From Solea solea (Eukaryota > Chordata > Actinopteri > Pleuronectiformes > Soleidae): DNA of 64,000 nt. Below the pieces are notes generated by a model. The model was given only the letters and a program-made list of their open reading frames with translations. It was not told the origin of the DNA and searched no databases. Of this stretch, positions 1 to 12,720 are shown one piece after another; position 1 is the stretch's first letter; the number at the start of each line of letters is the position of its first letter. Both the position numbers and the translations under genes were made by a program. The stretch is from contig NC_081141.1 of the NCBI RefSeq assembly GCF_958295425.1, forward strand, positions 27,777,865 through 27,841,864. Reading direction: 5' to 3'.

Positions 1-526
1 TGATGAGCTCTCTGTAAAGTGATGCTCCGCTCACAGTCACACGGCCGTCCGTCGTTACTTTACGCCCTCCAGAAACATAAACAAGAGAAGAGGACGCATC
101 CAAGCATCAAATCCCCACAAAACCGCTTACACGAGGATTTAAGGGCCACTTTCAGACACTTTACAGTGGCTGACGACGTTGGTAATTGATCATAAATTAA
201 ACGTGTGTCTCTCTTTTTGCGGGAACAATGAAAGACATGTTTAAAGATGAAATTAAATACATAAGAATATGAAATTGTTTCATAATATATTTCAGTAAAT
301 GAACAAATCAAAATAATTCCCAAGTAAAACAAGATATTATTATGATTTCCAGTATATCTTGTGTTTATTATAAAGTCTAGTTATTATTTTTCTCTAAGAA
401 TTACATATTTCTTTGATATATAGGTTTTTATTTTTATGAAATGTGGATGTTTTGAGGGTTTGACATATTATCAACACTCAAATCAAATGATTTTGACAAC
501 TTTATAAAAGTTTGTAAGCCGCTCAC

Positions 527-773
527 TCTCCCACACCAAATCCCATAGAGAAAATCTGTGATTTTAGCTCACACCGACACATGAGCCGCTGGTCTACTGC
601 TGCCCCGTGTGGCCAGTTTGTGTCACTGAGGTAAATCCGTACAAAGATTTTCAGACACCAAAGTCAAAACATAACACATTTATACTTAATGATGGAGGCA
701 GCAGTGGATTAACAACTCCTGTGTGCTGTGGTGTAAAATCACTGATTTTCTCTATGGGATTTGGTGTGGGAGA
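527..773. repeat. Inverted repeat with 40-bp arms
   Basis: Arms 527-566 and 734-773 are reverse complements with one mismatch (core CTATGGGATTTGGTGTGGG in the right arm). The spacer is about 167 bases and shows weaker continuing complementarity. It could fold as a long hairpin. Confidence 0.85.
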
Positions 774-1865
774 AAACAAACTTCAGTTTACTTCCAAAAA
801 ACTGTATAAAGGTGAGAAAAAGTGGCAAAGTTTGAGCTCAAATTAGTTTTATGCACTTGAAACTATATATTTTTGATAATAAGTATTAACTGATTTCAAA
901 TTTAGTTTTATTTTGATCACATTTTGGAGCATATGGTCCAGCCCGACGAGAAAACTGCCTAAGAAAGTGATGAAAAGCTGTTTTTGTGTGTGTTTGGGCG
1001 ACAGACGCTTTTTCATCACTTCACCGCCCTCATCAATTCACCCGCCTGTCATTCCCGTGAGGCTACATCCACTGTCAGTGTCCTAAACTGGACACCAGCG
1101 CACTTTGCAGGATAATTTACAGAAGCTGGCAGACGGGTGCTAATTTAAGAGAGTAGCCTTTTTTTTTTTAACGACGTGAGAAAACGGGTCAATTTACAAA
1201 ATTGCTCAAATTCCAGCCAGGAGTGATTAAGTCACATTATCCACCAACTTATTTCACTTTATTTAGATGCAAAAGTAGATTCTTTTAAAGACGGGATGAG
1301 CATCTATCACGAGTCAAAGCGTGGCTGTGAAGTATCGACAGCGAGAGCATCAGGGAAACAAATGATTCAGACTAAATAGCTCGGAAATGAGCGATTCAAT
1401 TAAGAAGATGTGTTTTCCTTCTCGTCAGCACAAAGACGCGGGCGACGCAGATGAAAAGTCCATCAAAGTGCGTCTCAAATGTGCAAAGACCGTATTTCAC
1501 GCTGCTGCTGACGATGACGTCGTCTCCGGCCTCGTTTGGTGTGAAAAGTGTGGATATTTTATGTCTGACAGGTGTTTGTTTTGTTTTCTCCTGTGATGGA
1601 GGACAAAGAGGACACTTACTGTCCACTGAGCGACTTTATTATGTTCACAGAGACGAGAGGAATAAATGTCCACTCATTATTTCATCACTCACAGCTTCAC
1701 ACACTGTAAAAAGGGATTTTTATGAAAGTAAAATAAGACTTACTTCCTGGACATTGCTCTATTTTTTCCAGGTTTTGCACGAGAAGAAAAAAAGGCATTT
1801 GTTATTAAAATTATTTTAAGTGAACGTTTCTTACATGACACAATGTCTGTGATGAGTGGGTCAGT

Positions 1866-2085
1866 TTGGTCAGTTATGTCAAATGTTTGGTCATTTTTGT
1901 CAAATGTTTGTTAGTTTTGTCAGGTTTTGGTTCATTTTTGCCAATTTATGGTCGGTTTTGTCAATTTTTTTATAATTTTGTAAAGTTTTTGGCCATTTTT
2001 GTCCAATTTTGGGTCCCTTTTGTCAATTTATTGGACATTTTTGTCATTTTTTGTCAAATTGTTGGTCTTTTGTCAATTAAAAAGA
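1866..2085. repeat. T-rich degenerate minisatellite (TTTTTGTCAATTTTTGG-like)
   Basis: Roughly 15-22 base units built from GGTCATTTTTGTCAA follow one another with variable spacing. Confidence 0.7.
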
Positions 2086-2859
2086 ATTGGCAAGATTGAA
2101 CATAATTTGAATATTTTAAGATAAATAAGTAAACCAACACATATATAGGAATGTTTTTTCTGGTTTCTGAAAAATCTGAAAATATTAAATCAGATTGAAA
2201 ATCTACAAATCTCCATACATTCACTATCACACTGTGACGAAGTGACGGCTTCAAATTCACTGTCAATTCATCACGCTCCAACAGGTGTGGACGGCTTTAA
2301 TAAAGACGGCTGCTAAATCTTAGTGGACATCAAAATATCGCTTGACTCTGCAAACGGGGATTTACGCTTCGAGTCTGCAGCCGACTGTTCACAGAATGTC
2401 CCGCGCTCCTCTCCAGGCAGGCGGGATTTACGCGTGGCCCTGCAGGGCTCAGTGCGTCGGTCTCCACCGTGGATTACAGGCTACACAAGTGGTGACGTGT
2501 GGGGGGGTGAGCACAGAGAGAGAGGGGCGCGAGACGCTGGTGTTTCAGGTTTCAAGGTTCAGCTGGAATTCTGCAGCTTTCTCCAAGTGAAAATCACCGT
2601 CCCAGGGGAAACCTACAGGAAACACCGAGGACGCCGTGTCACCGCGGGGTCGTTAACGCCTTCATGTTTCCTCTCCAATTCCCGCTCTGTCTCGTTGTTT
2701 GTCTCTGAGGAGCAATAGAATCAAGCCCAAAGAACTCCACTGACACTTTTACAGGGCCACCATTGTCACACTTAGGTCTGTGCGTTAATCGAACTGAGCT
2801 GTTTTGGTTTTTTTACGAGGAACACCAACGCTGAGCGAGTGTGGACAGTTAGACTCTGC

Positions 2860-3235
2860 AGATGAATGTTTCTGAAAACGTCCTCGCTTTGTGAAAACGT
2901 CCTCGTTTTCTGAAAATGTCCTTGCTTTCTGAAAACGTCCTCTTTCTGAAAACTTCCTCACTTTCTGAAAATGTCCTCACTTTCTGAAAACGTCCTCTTT
3001 CTGAAAACCTCCTCACTTTCTGAAAATGTCCTCACTTTCTGAAAACGTCCTCTTTCTGAAAACGTCCTCACTTTCTGAAAATGTCCTCACTTTCTGAAAA
3101 CGTCCTCTTTCTGAAAACTTCCTCACTTTCTGAAAATGTCCTCATTTTCTGAAAACGTCCTTGCTTTCTGAAAACGTCCTCGCTTTCTGAAAATGTCCTT
3201 GCTTTCTGAAAACGTCCTCACTTTTGGAAAATGTC
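2860..3235. repeat. Minisatellite of TTTCTGAAAACGTCCTCAC units
   Basis: About 20 tandem units of 15-19 bases alternate GAAAACGTCC and GAAAATGTCC forms, some lacking the central CACT. A short degenerate relative (GAAAATGTTCTC) occurs at about 11070. Confidence 0.9.
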
Positions 3236-4652
3236 AATTCTGTGAACAAATCTTTGAAATCAACGGATTCTAATGATTCAGTCACACTGAAAACAACTGC
3301 TTTACAAAGTCACGAGTTTGTGTTGCGTGTAAAACCACGACACGGTAGTTTCACGCAGCAGTGCTATGACAACTCCGCCCACATTGAGGAGGAGCTATGA
3401 AGTAATGGCAAACGATGATACCAAATCGAGTAGAGACAAACAACCATGTCTTCAGACCAGGTAGTCGTCTATGATATAGCATTTTACATTATTTTTAAAA
3501 ATATTATAAACGATAAAAGACAAAGAAAAGACAAAAGAACATATGCCATAAAGTAAAATTTTGGAGTTCTTTTTCTTTTGGTGACACGGACCAGAAAGCA
3601 GATGTTCTGTTGTACTAACACAGGTGATGTCGACCAGCTCAGACTTTGACCATTTACCTGCATCATCAAAATAATCTTGGAGACATTATTTGAACATTGA
3701 AATCCTCCAATGTGTTGATTTAAAGCCAAATGTGAGTCCATCGATTCGCTTCAACCCGAAAGAGTTATCAAGTTCAGAAATCAGGTTTGAAATTCTTTAT
3801 TACTTTTTTGTAATCTAAATTGTTCGTTATTTCCATTGGACAAAGACAAAAAAAAGAGCTGTACAGTGAACCATTTCAACAGATCATCATCAAAAACTCT
3901 CCGACAATCTTTAATTCAGGAGCCCCTCGAAAAGAAATAAAACAAATAAACAAAATTCACATAAAAAAAAGAAAGAAAAAAAAAAGTGCATTTTTTGTAT
4001 AAACTCCTGTGATACATTTAGTTTTATAACGCTGCTGCTGCTGCTGCTTTACAACCTCAAACTCCAATTTTAGGCAGGTTCCTTGATCACATGATCACTA
4101 CAACTGCACGTATGCTTTTATTCACGTTTAAAAATCACGACAGAAACCCTGAATGTGTAAAAAGTGTATCGACTACGACGCTCTTCTACCTTTGACGCCA
4201 GGCAGTTTTTCCTGAGAAGCTGCCGTTTCCTCCAAGGTCACGAGGTTTTTGCTCACAGAGCAGCGAGAGAGAGACTTTTTATTCCCCTGAGCAGTTTCTT
4301 GCTGGAAAGTTCCAAGAAACATACTTTATGATTATCTTATTTCTTGTTTTAAATCCTATAAGAAAGGCAACGGGGGTTCTTTTAAACGTCTTTATGGTGA
4401 ATACTGTAGCCTTAATCATTTGTTTGTTTATTGTTTTCTAATGAAGGTCTGACGACCACGTTCCACCGTGTCTGCAGCTCTCATCTAGTAATCTTTCTAT
4501 ATTAATAATTTCTCACAACCTCAGGATGTTTCTAGGACAATTTCTCAACAGTGGATGACTAAATTCTTCCTTTTTGAAAGACTGAAGGGACAACATTGAT
4601 CTGTATTATGCTTGACGGTGGAATGGTACAAAAGGTGCCATGTATATATATG

Positions 4653-4692
<40 letters not shown>

Positions 4693-6637
4693 CATATAGG
4701 TTTAAAACATATTATACATATGTGACATGAGGCAAATCATTTGGGGAAAAACCCTCGACCTGCATGACCTCTCATCAGATCGTTAAGAAAATCTGCAAAA
4801 AAAAAGGTTTCAAAAAAGAAAGAAAGAAGTAAAATTAGCTGCGTAGATGATGTAAACCTGAGAAACGGAGGCTGCATCCACACTACGCCACTCTAACCGT
4901 TTATAAATGTGTATATTCCGCTCCAGATAAGTGTGCTGCCGGACCCCAAAATTGAGTTTCTGTTTGAAAAGTGTGTTGCTGCAGTTTAGTGTGGACGTGG
5001 AAAAAACAAAAGACCTTTAAGGTCTGTTACGTTGGTCACGATGTCCATTGAATATGTAAGAATATGTCGTAGAAGTCGGAAACAAAAATAAAACATGACT
5101 CCCTGTCAGGAGGTCGTGCGGTGTCCCCAGTCTGTCCTCCAACGATGGACACAACATATAAAACAACTTCCAGTTTTCATCACTCTTGTTCCTCACTTTC
5201 TAAAACTAAGTCGCACATCGTTCCAGTTCTTGTTTACAAAAAGAATGCATAAATTGTGATCCCAATACGTCCACGTTACCCCGGGTATTTTTCATTAGTA
5301 GAACTTTCTGAAACTAGGTCAACAACTAGAGGATGTCGACCAATATGGGTTTTTACCAGACCGATTGAAATCAGGATCGCAGATGTCTTAAAAAATATGA
5401 ATCAGCGAATTACGATCATTAAAAAATGAGTGCGTATTAACACACAAAATGCTCGACTGGACGCAGATATGTGCATTTTCCTGATTTAAAAAGAAAACGT
5501 ATGGATGCAGCCAGAGAGAGAAAGATACTCAACAACGGGAGCTTAACACCACATATGGAGACGGGTGATTACTTTGGATTTGGTAATTCAGTTGTTTATG
5601 GCAGAGGTGACAAATAAACGTGATCCAGTGGACCAGTGTGCTTCATGATCTCATCTCATGGCTTTAAAAAAAAAAACAGATTTGACTTATTCTCCATATT
5701 CAGTACAGTCATTAATCATCAGCAAACCAAGTGCTTTTTACAAACTCTCCTTTTTAAATAAGCAATAGTTTGTTTGGCCCTGCATCACAGGGGAGAGACA
5801 ATAATTCTAAATCAGTAACTCCGTCTAGTCAATAATACACTTGACTAGCTTTAGAGAGAATCTGAACAGTTTAATGTTGATTAAAGAATTTCTAACCCTG
5901 TTTAGGCCCCGACGTGGACCTACACTTTCACAGCAAGCAAAAATAATTATTCACTAACAAATCCAAATGGCACAAGAGAAGCAGAACACTGAGACTCAGA
6001 ATCTAACTCTGATCTAATCAGTTACAGTCAGTCAAATTTAAAACTGTTCTAGTACGAGTGACGAACCTGAAAATACTTTTCTTTGGACGTCCCGAGTCAG
6101 ACACGACACCATTTCCTTTGGTGGGACGTCACAAAAACACCAGCCAGAGCAACAAAATAAAATAAAATAAAATAAAATAAAATAAAAAATTCCCCCACAG
6201 TCGTAATTACAAAGAAAGGTCACCTGACCCTCAAGTGACCTCCCCTCAGTCTGACATCGACGGCTAAAGAAGCGACAGTGATCAGACTGTAAATCCTATT
6301 GCTTTCATTTATACAAAAATAAATCAGCTATAGTGGTTATTCTTATTTCTTTTCTTCTTTTTTTTCCAAGTATGGTACAAAATATCATTTAAAAAACAAA
6401 CAAAACAAAAACAAACTAGATTCAGGTAAAAGGTAAAGCAAGAAATTAATGTCACGCGCTTCCACGTTTATCAGCTTTTTCTGTCCTGAGCTTAAACGAT
6501 GGTCCGCGCGTGTGCGATAACGTCCGTGTCTGACCGTCGACGCCTCGACAACAAATGTTAACTTTAAAGTCACTTTGGCATGATGAGCCCACATTCAACT
6601 CCCTCTTATCAACTCGCCCACTGACTGGACATTACTG

Positions 6638-6676
<39 letters not shown>

Positions 6677-7107
6677 CTGATGACATTATTAGTGGTTTCA
6701 TTACAGTTTCACCTCAAGATAGGAAGTGATTTTTTATTTAAATTTAAGTTTTGGTGACGCTACCGAGACCAGGGTTGGTCTGAAAACCTGATTCTGATAA
6801 GGACACCGATTACAGCGCTCGAGTAAATAAAAACAAATGCATTTTAAAAAGGTCCAGTGTGTAAAATCTAGGGCAGAAATTAAATATTTATATAATATAT
6901 AATAAATGATGATTTTGTCTGCATTTGTCCCACGAAGAAGAAAAGCTAACCTGTAGATAGGATAGAACAAATTGTTACCTTTACTGCGCTAACCGTGCAG
7001 TACAGCAAATGTTGTGACGGTAGTCTTGACATAACAGGACATAAACATCACCTAAGGTGCAGTGCGGAAAAATGCCAGTGGGTGGCAGCAGAGGCTAGTT
7101 GGCGCGA

Positions 7108-7340
7108 GGGCTGAAACAATTACTAGATTATTAATCGATTACTAAATTAATCGTCAACTATTTTGACAATTGATTAATCGGTTTGAAATAAAATGAGTTA
7201 AATGTGAATATTTTAACTGTTGAAAAATGCTAATCTGTGTTCCCCAAAGCTTTGTTCTCAAAAAAAAATCAGAGAACTCTGAGAATAGTTGACGATTAAT
7301 TTAGTAAACAATTTATAACACAATCGCTGCCGCCCCAGTT
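7108..7340 (+). mobile_element. MITE-like dispersed repeat (AATCGATTA ends)
   Basis: Begins GGCTGAAACAATTACTAG with several ATTAATCGATTA-type palindromes and contains GTGAATATTTTAACTG. It matches the same consensus as copies at 28136-28360, 28550-28790, 29745-29972 and 36330-36530. One copy ends TAGTTGCAGCCCTAATG, the usual terminus of this fish repeat type. Confidence 0.6.
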
Positions 7341-8133
7341 GACACAAAGCAGTGCAAATCTGCTTTAACTGCTCTAGCAGTTAAGGTAAATAAAACCGTC
7401 ATTGTCATAAATTCTCTGTAGGACATGGTCTATGCAAAACTAAGCTCTTAATTCTTACACGCCGGACCTTTTAACAGTTGTGTTACACTCTTAATTGTTA
7501 TGAAACATGGATGTTACTATTAAACAGGACAAAGTGAATTATTTGCTGCATTAAAAAAGGCAGATTCTATGAACACACATAGACGGTGACACGGCAGTGG
7601 TCGCAGTTACTGTGGCATATGCATATGATTTGTTTTTAACTGAGCGAAAACCTGGTAAAAACACTTGAACATTCCTTTAAACAGCATCATTTTACTGTGT
7701 ATATTTCGGTGGTGAACTTGGCAACTTGACAAACACTTGGGGCAGATGTGGAGTGTTAGTGGTGCGACACAAAGACATAAACAACAGAGAGAATTTGTAA
7801 TTCAAAATAATAAAACTACAAAAACAAATCAATAATTGCTAGCTGTGACATAAAACAAAAAAATCAATCATGTCACAATGGCACACAATTTTCCCTTTAA
7901 TTTGGGATGTAGTGGAGTTGCAAACACTGACTCTGAATGGAGTGAGTCGAGAAAAATATCCTTAATCTGGCCTCAGATTAACAAACCCTAGTCTTTCTAA
8001 TACACATGGAGCGTGGACGTGGATCTGTGGATTTAAGCCAAAGACGGACAGACGTTGTTTGTTAAGTGTGTGTGTCGGAGCAGTGGGGCTGAAGCAGAAA
8101 ACGGATCCGAGCGGCTCGACGAGAACAACAGCG

Positions 8134-11100
8134 CTAGTCGAGTTTGTCCTGGAATATGTACAGGTTGTTGGTGGTGGCCACCGCAATGATGTTGTCCAGA
8201 GGATGCCAGGCAGTGTGGAGGATCTTCTTGTTAAAGTCAAGACTGTCCACACTGATCTCATCCTTCTTACGCTTCCCACCCGTGCTTACTTTGCGAGGCT
8301 TCAGGACGGACTGCGGCTTGCAGTTCTCTCGCGACGCCTCCAGGGTGACGTCCTGCCGGTAGTCCCTGTCGAACATCCTGAAGAAGTTGTTGTAGGAGCC
8401 CGTCATCACGACGCTGCAGGGACACGAGGATGGCAGATTATAATCATGGAAGAAAATCTGAACTAACGTTGTGATTAGTTTCACGTTAAGTTTTGTTTAA
8501 TTCCTGGACGCAGACACATTTACATGCACAGTTTAATCCAGCTATGGCCTTAGTCAGACTAAGACAGGCAATCGGACCACTTGCTGACATGACATACACA
8601 ATGTTATGTGAGTATATAGTAATTAAACAACGATAAACGAGAATATACACATGATTATATGAGTATATAGTGATTAAACAAGGTTTAAATGAGAATATAT
8701 ACAAGGTTATATGATTATATGGTAATTAAACAAGGATAAACAAGAATATACACATGGTTATACGAGTATATAGTGATTAAACAAGGTTTAAATGAGAATA
8801 TATACAAGATTATATGATTATATGGTAATTAAACAAGGATAAACGAGAATATACACATGAATATATGAGTATATAGTGATTAAACAAGGTTTAAATGAGA
8901 ATATGTATGTACTAATGTACTAATTATTGTCTTAGTCCGACTAACATTGGACTAGAAGAAACACAAACCATTCTTTTGTGGAGTGGAAAAAACAAACATA
9001 TTTGCTCACCTGTCATTCCCGTTCCAACAGCACTCAAACTTGTCAAAGATGCAATCGTTCTCGTACAGTGAACACAATTTATTCCTGAGATATTCGTGCA
9101 CCTGTTTATAATGTAGACAGTAATAATAGGAGATTAAAATTAACATGGAAGAGAGCCAGAACTACGGTGTCTAGTAGTGCTAAACAACATATATATATGT
9201 ATATATATAAAATTACATTTTTACAAAACAAATTTAGAAGATGTAATACACTTTAACAAATGCTGAGACAAATTTACATATTAGAAAACAAATTTAAAAG
9301 TCTTTTGATCCATTCCCTTTGCGTCAGGACTGAGACTTTTGTAAATGTGTTTCAGGATTTGTGAAAAATAAGTTTCACAGTTTGTAAATTTGTTTGCTAA
9401 AATGTAAATATGGTTAAACACTTATTTATAATACTGTTTTGCACCATAAATAATGACTGCACAGTAAAACACCCCCATCTTGTGGACAAAAAAGGTAAAA
9501 ACTACAGCAGACTACCAAGTCTGCAGGGGGAATGAAATGAGATGAGATGTCATCAACAGTTACAGACCTGATACGTCTCGACTGGTCGCGTCTCCATGTT
9601 GATATCCCAGATTTTGACGGTCAGGTAGTCGCGGGTCATCACGTAGCGTCCGCTGTGACTGAACTTTACATCGGAGATGGACGAGATGATCTCAGAGAAG
9701 AACGAGCGACTGTTTGGATCCTCTGGCTCTTCGAAGACTTCAAAAAAAACAAAAAAACATTTAATTTAGTAAAACTCTTGTAGCTTCAGTCCCGCATTTT
9801 TCCCTAACTTTTCAGCTATTTAAAAGTGAATATGTTCTGGTTTCTTTGCATCATAGGACAAAGAAATCATTAAAATAGGAACAATTTTGGTTTGTGAAAC
9901 CCAGATCGACACTTTATGGACAAAACAACTAATAAAATAAATCAACAGATTATGAAAATAACTGTAATTTGCAGCCAATTAATGCCTCAACTCAAAGATT
10001 TTCCCTTAATTTTATTCTACACTAGTTTAATTGTCTATTGTTCAGTCTCCACTGGAACAGACACACCCCAGCATACAACAACAGCGCCCCCAGCAGGCAC
10101 ACAGCATTAACGAAACTGGCTTACTTTTGCTGTATTTGTCGCACAGCGCCGATGCCCTCATGTCACACAGGCGGATGGTGCCTTTGCTGCTGCTGTAGAC
10201 AAAGGTGTTGCACTGGTTTGGGTGAAACTCTGCTGCCGTGATCACCTCGGTCAACTCCTCCATGTTGGTTGGTTTAATGTCGACAATATCTGAAGACGTG
10301 AGGTCAAGGAGGTTCAACAGGAGTACACCACAAAATGGAAAAAAGAGAAACTACCAAAATATACTGGATTTACTGCCATGTTTTGGTGGTCAATACGGAG
10401 AAAAAGGTGAAAAACTCATTTAAATCACAGCACGTGAGCGTAAAGTCACTGTGTGCACAAGCCTCACTTTGGGGACATGTGGTGGTATGATGTTTAATTA
10501 CAAATAAAATGTCCAATAATCAAATGACATGGGTCTTACCCACGTTTCTTCCACAAGCAGGATTATTGAAGCCTACGGGACTCAACGTGAGGAGTTACAT
10601 CAACAAAAAGGATACTAAAGCTGCGATCAGTGATCTCCAGGTGCCACAGGTTGATCCGCAGGTCGTCTGCAGACAGGTACGTCTCATGGTCACTGTTGAC
10701 CGAGATCGAGTTGACGTGGTAAGTGTGTGCGTTCGCAAACACTCGCCTGGGGCTGGCCTCAACCATCAAGTCCATGGGCCTGAATACTGGAACCTGAGGG
10801 AGAGAGGAGAGCACGGGTGAGGACCATTTCAGGAAAGAATATGTGCATGTGTGTGTGACAGAAACAAAGGGTTTGGATTCATGGCGCTTTTCCATTCCCT
10901 TCCATACAGCTCAAGCACAGCTCGACTCAACTTGTTTTTTGCTTTTCCAACAGTGATAGTACCTGCTCTGATGAGGTTCCAAGCGAGCTGAGCCGAGACT
11001 AAAATGACTGCCGGCCACTGTTCGGCCAACAATGCCGAACTGTAGATCAGTTAAAAAGACTTTCATGTCGGAAAATGTTCTCAGTTTATGAAAATATCCT

Positions 11101-12598
11101 GTAGATCAATTAAAAAGACTTAAAAATTCCTGAAAACATGCGTCAGGGAGGTGCTTGAACTGTATAATGGAAAAGCACCATTAGCTCAACAGGTTCATCT
11201 GGTAATTTAAAGCACAACTAAACACTTATGAAGGGGTTTTACAGAGGGGGTCAGTATTGGAAAGGCAGTCTACACATGGCGTGTGCACATGGTTTTATTC
11301 AGTACACACCCGTAGTGTTGTGACATTGCTGGGATCTCTGTATCTTCCGTCCTCTTCCTTCAGGTTGTAGCCCTCCGGTCTCTTGTCGCGCTCGCTAATT
11401 TTCCACAGCTTGATGGTTTTGTCTAACAAACGAGAAATAGCATAAAAGACCTCAGTAACATTATTATTGCCCGTAAATTTCAGTTACTAGTCAAGGTTCA
11501 CTCACCATTCGTAGATAAAAGGAAATGCGCTGCATTTTTCTGAGGCAGCCATCGGATCTTGTTGATCTTCTCCTCGATTTCAAGGCTTTTCAGGTAGTCG
11601 AACTCGGGCTCGTGGCTCTGGAAGGTGCTGTAAACGTTGTACTCGCCTCGACACTGTGGCTGATTCTTACTCTAAAACAATAACAATCAGCAAAAGGAGT
11701 TGAAGGTTCAAGTATTAATGCATTGAGAATCAGCATTTCACTACCTGTATGGTCAAGGGACACAATTTTTTGTCTTTTTGCAAATGGTATTTTCTGCTAA
11801 AACTCCAACATAATCAGATTAGAGACAAAAACCTTACCTCTGGCTCTTGTTGAAAGATGACAACACGACCACCCTTGTCCCCGGTTGCCAGCAACTCCCC
11901 AGAATGGTTGAATTCAACCGTTGATATGATGTCGGCTGTCAAATAAAAGGTGCATTTATTTTAATTTGACAGAAATTGAAGATAAAATTATGACCTTGAA
12001 TGATAACAGATATGCATATGCATTTACAGTAAAAAAGAAAAAAATATTTATTCAATAAATCAACCAAATTCTGGAACGCTTAACCATAAACAGTCAATGT
12101 CTAACCTTTAATTTACCCCTCAACTTAACCAGTTCCTCAGAAATCATGTTCTGTCTCATTAGGAGCAGCTTTTGGTTTCCATGGGGACTACTGGTCTGAC
12201 AAGATCAGTGTTTATAAACAGAAAATGTCCTTTGGAGGTAACAAACACAAGAAGATACCATACCTACACTTCAGTAGAGATCCACTGTGGTGGATCTCTC
12301 AAAGACAATCATTCCCATCAAACCCTACAACATAACAATCAATCCCTGTTTACAGTCGAGCACTATTATTATGAGCTGGTGAGATCCTAACTATAGACGA
12401 CAGCGTTGTACAGAGAGAGCTTGGTACGACCAGACTCCACACACACACACACACGCACGCTCTCAGAAAAAAACAAAAAACGACAGACGAGTGGAGATGA
12501 TCATTTCAGCAAGAGTAGAATTTTAAAACACACTATTTCTGTAAGTGTTTTTCAGCCTATCCACAGGCTAGTATGTATGCTATTGACACAAGGGGAGG

Positions 12599-12684
<86 letters not shown>

Positions 12685-12688
12685 GCTC

Positions 12689-12720
<32 letters not shown>

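Larger units (their letters stand above)
1..8133. other. Intergenic / ppp2r2a 3' flank without recognised genes
   Basis: No ORF here resembles a known protein on either strand. The part next to 8133 must contain the ppp2r2a 3' UTR. Contents seen: a long-arm inverted repeat (527-773), a T-rich minisatellite (1866-2085), a GAAAACGTCCTC minisatellite (2860-3235), a (TA)n tract near 4640-4700, (AAAAT)n at 6151-6190, (CA)n at about 6640-6674, and a MITE-like repeat at 7108-7340. A CpG-richer patch lies at about 2390-2660. Confidence 0.5.

Noticed and set aside
2323..2718. 131-aa ORF in a CpG-richer patch
   Set aside because: No recognisable motif, no splice context and an overlapping ORF in another frame; may be promoter-like DNA but no gene could be supported.
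8059..8466. 135-aa plus-strand ORF
   Set aside because: It is the antisense shadow of ppp2r2a's last coding exon.
8590..8905. CRISPR-like spacing of repeats
   Set aside because: Units of about 51 bases are contiguous and lack unique spacers; this is a tandem repeat in a vertebrate intron.
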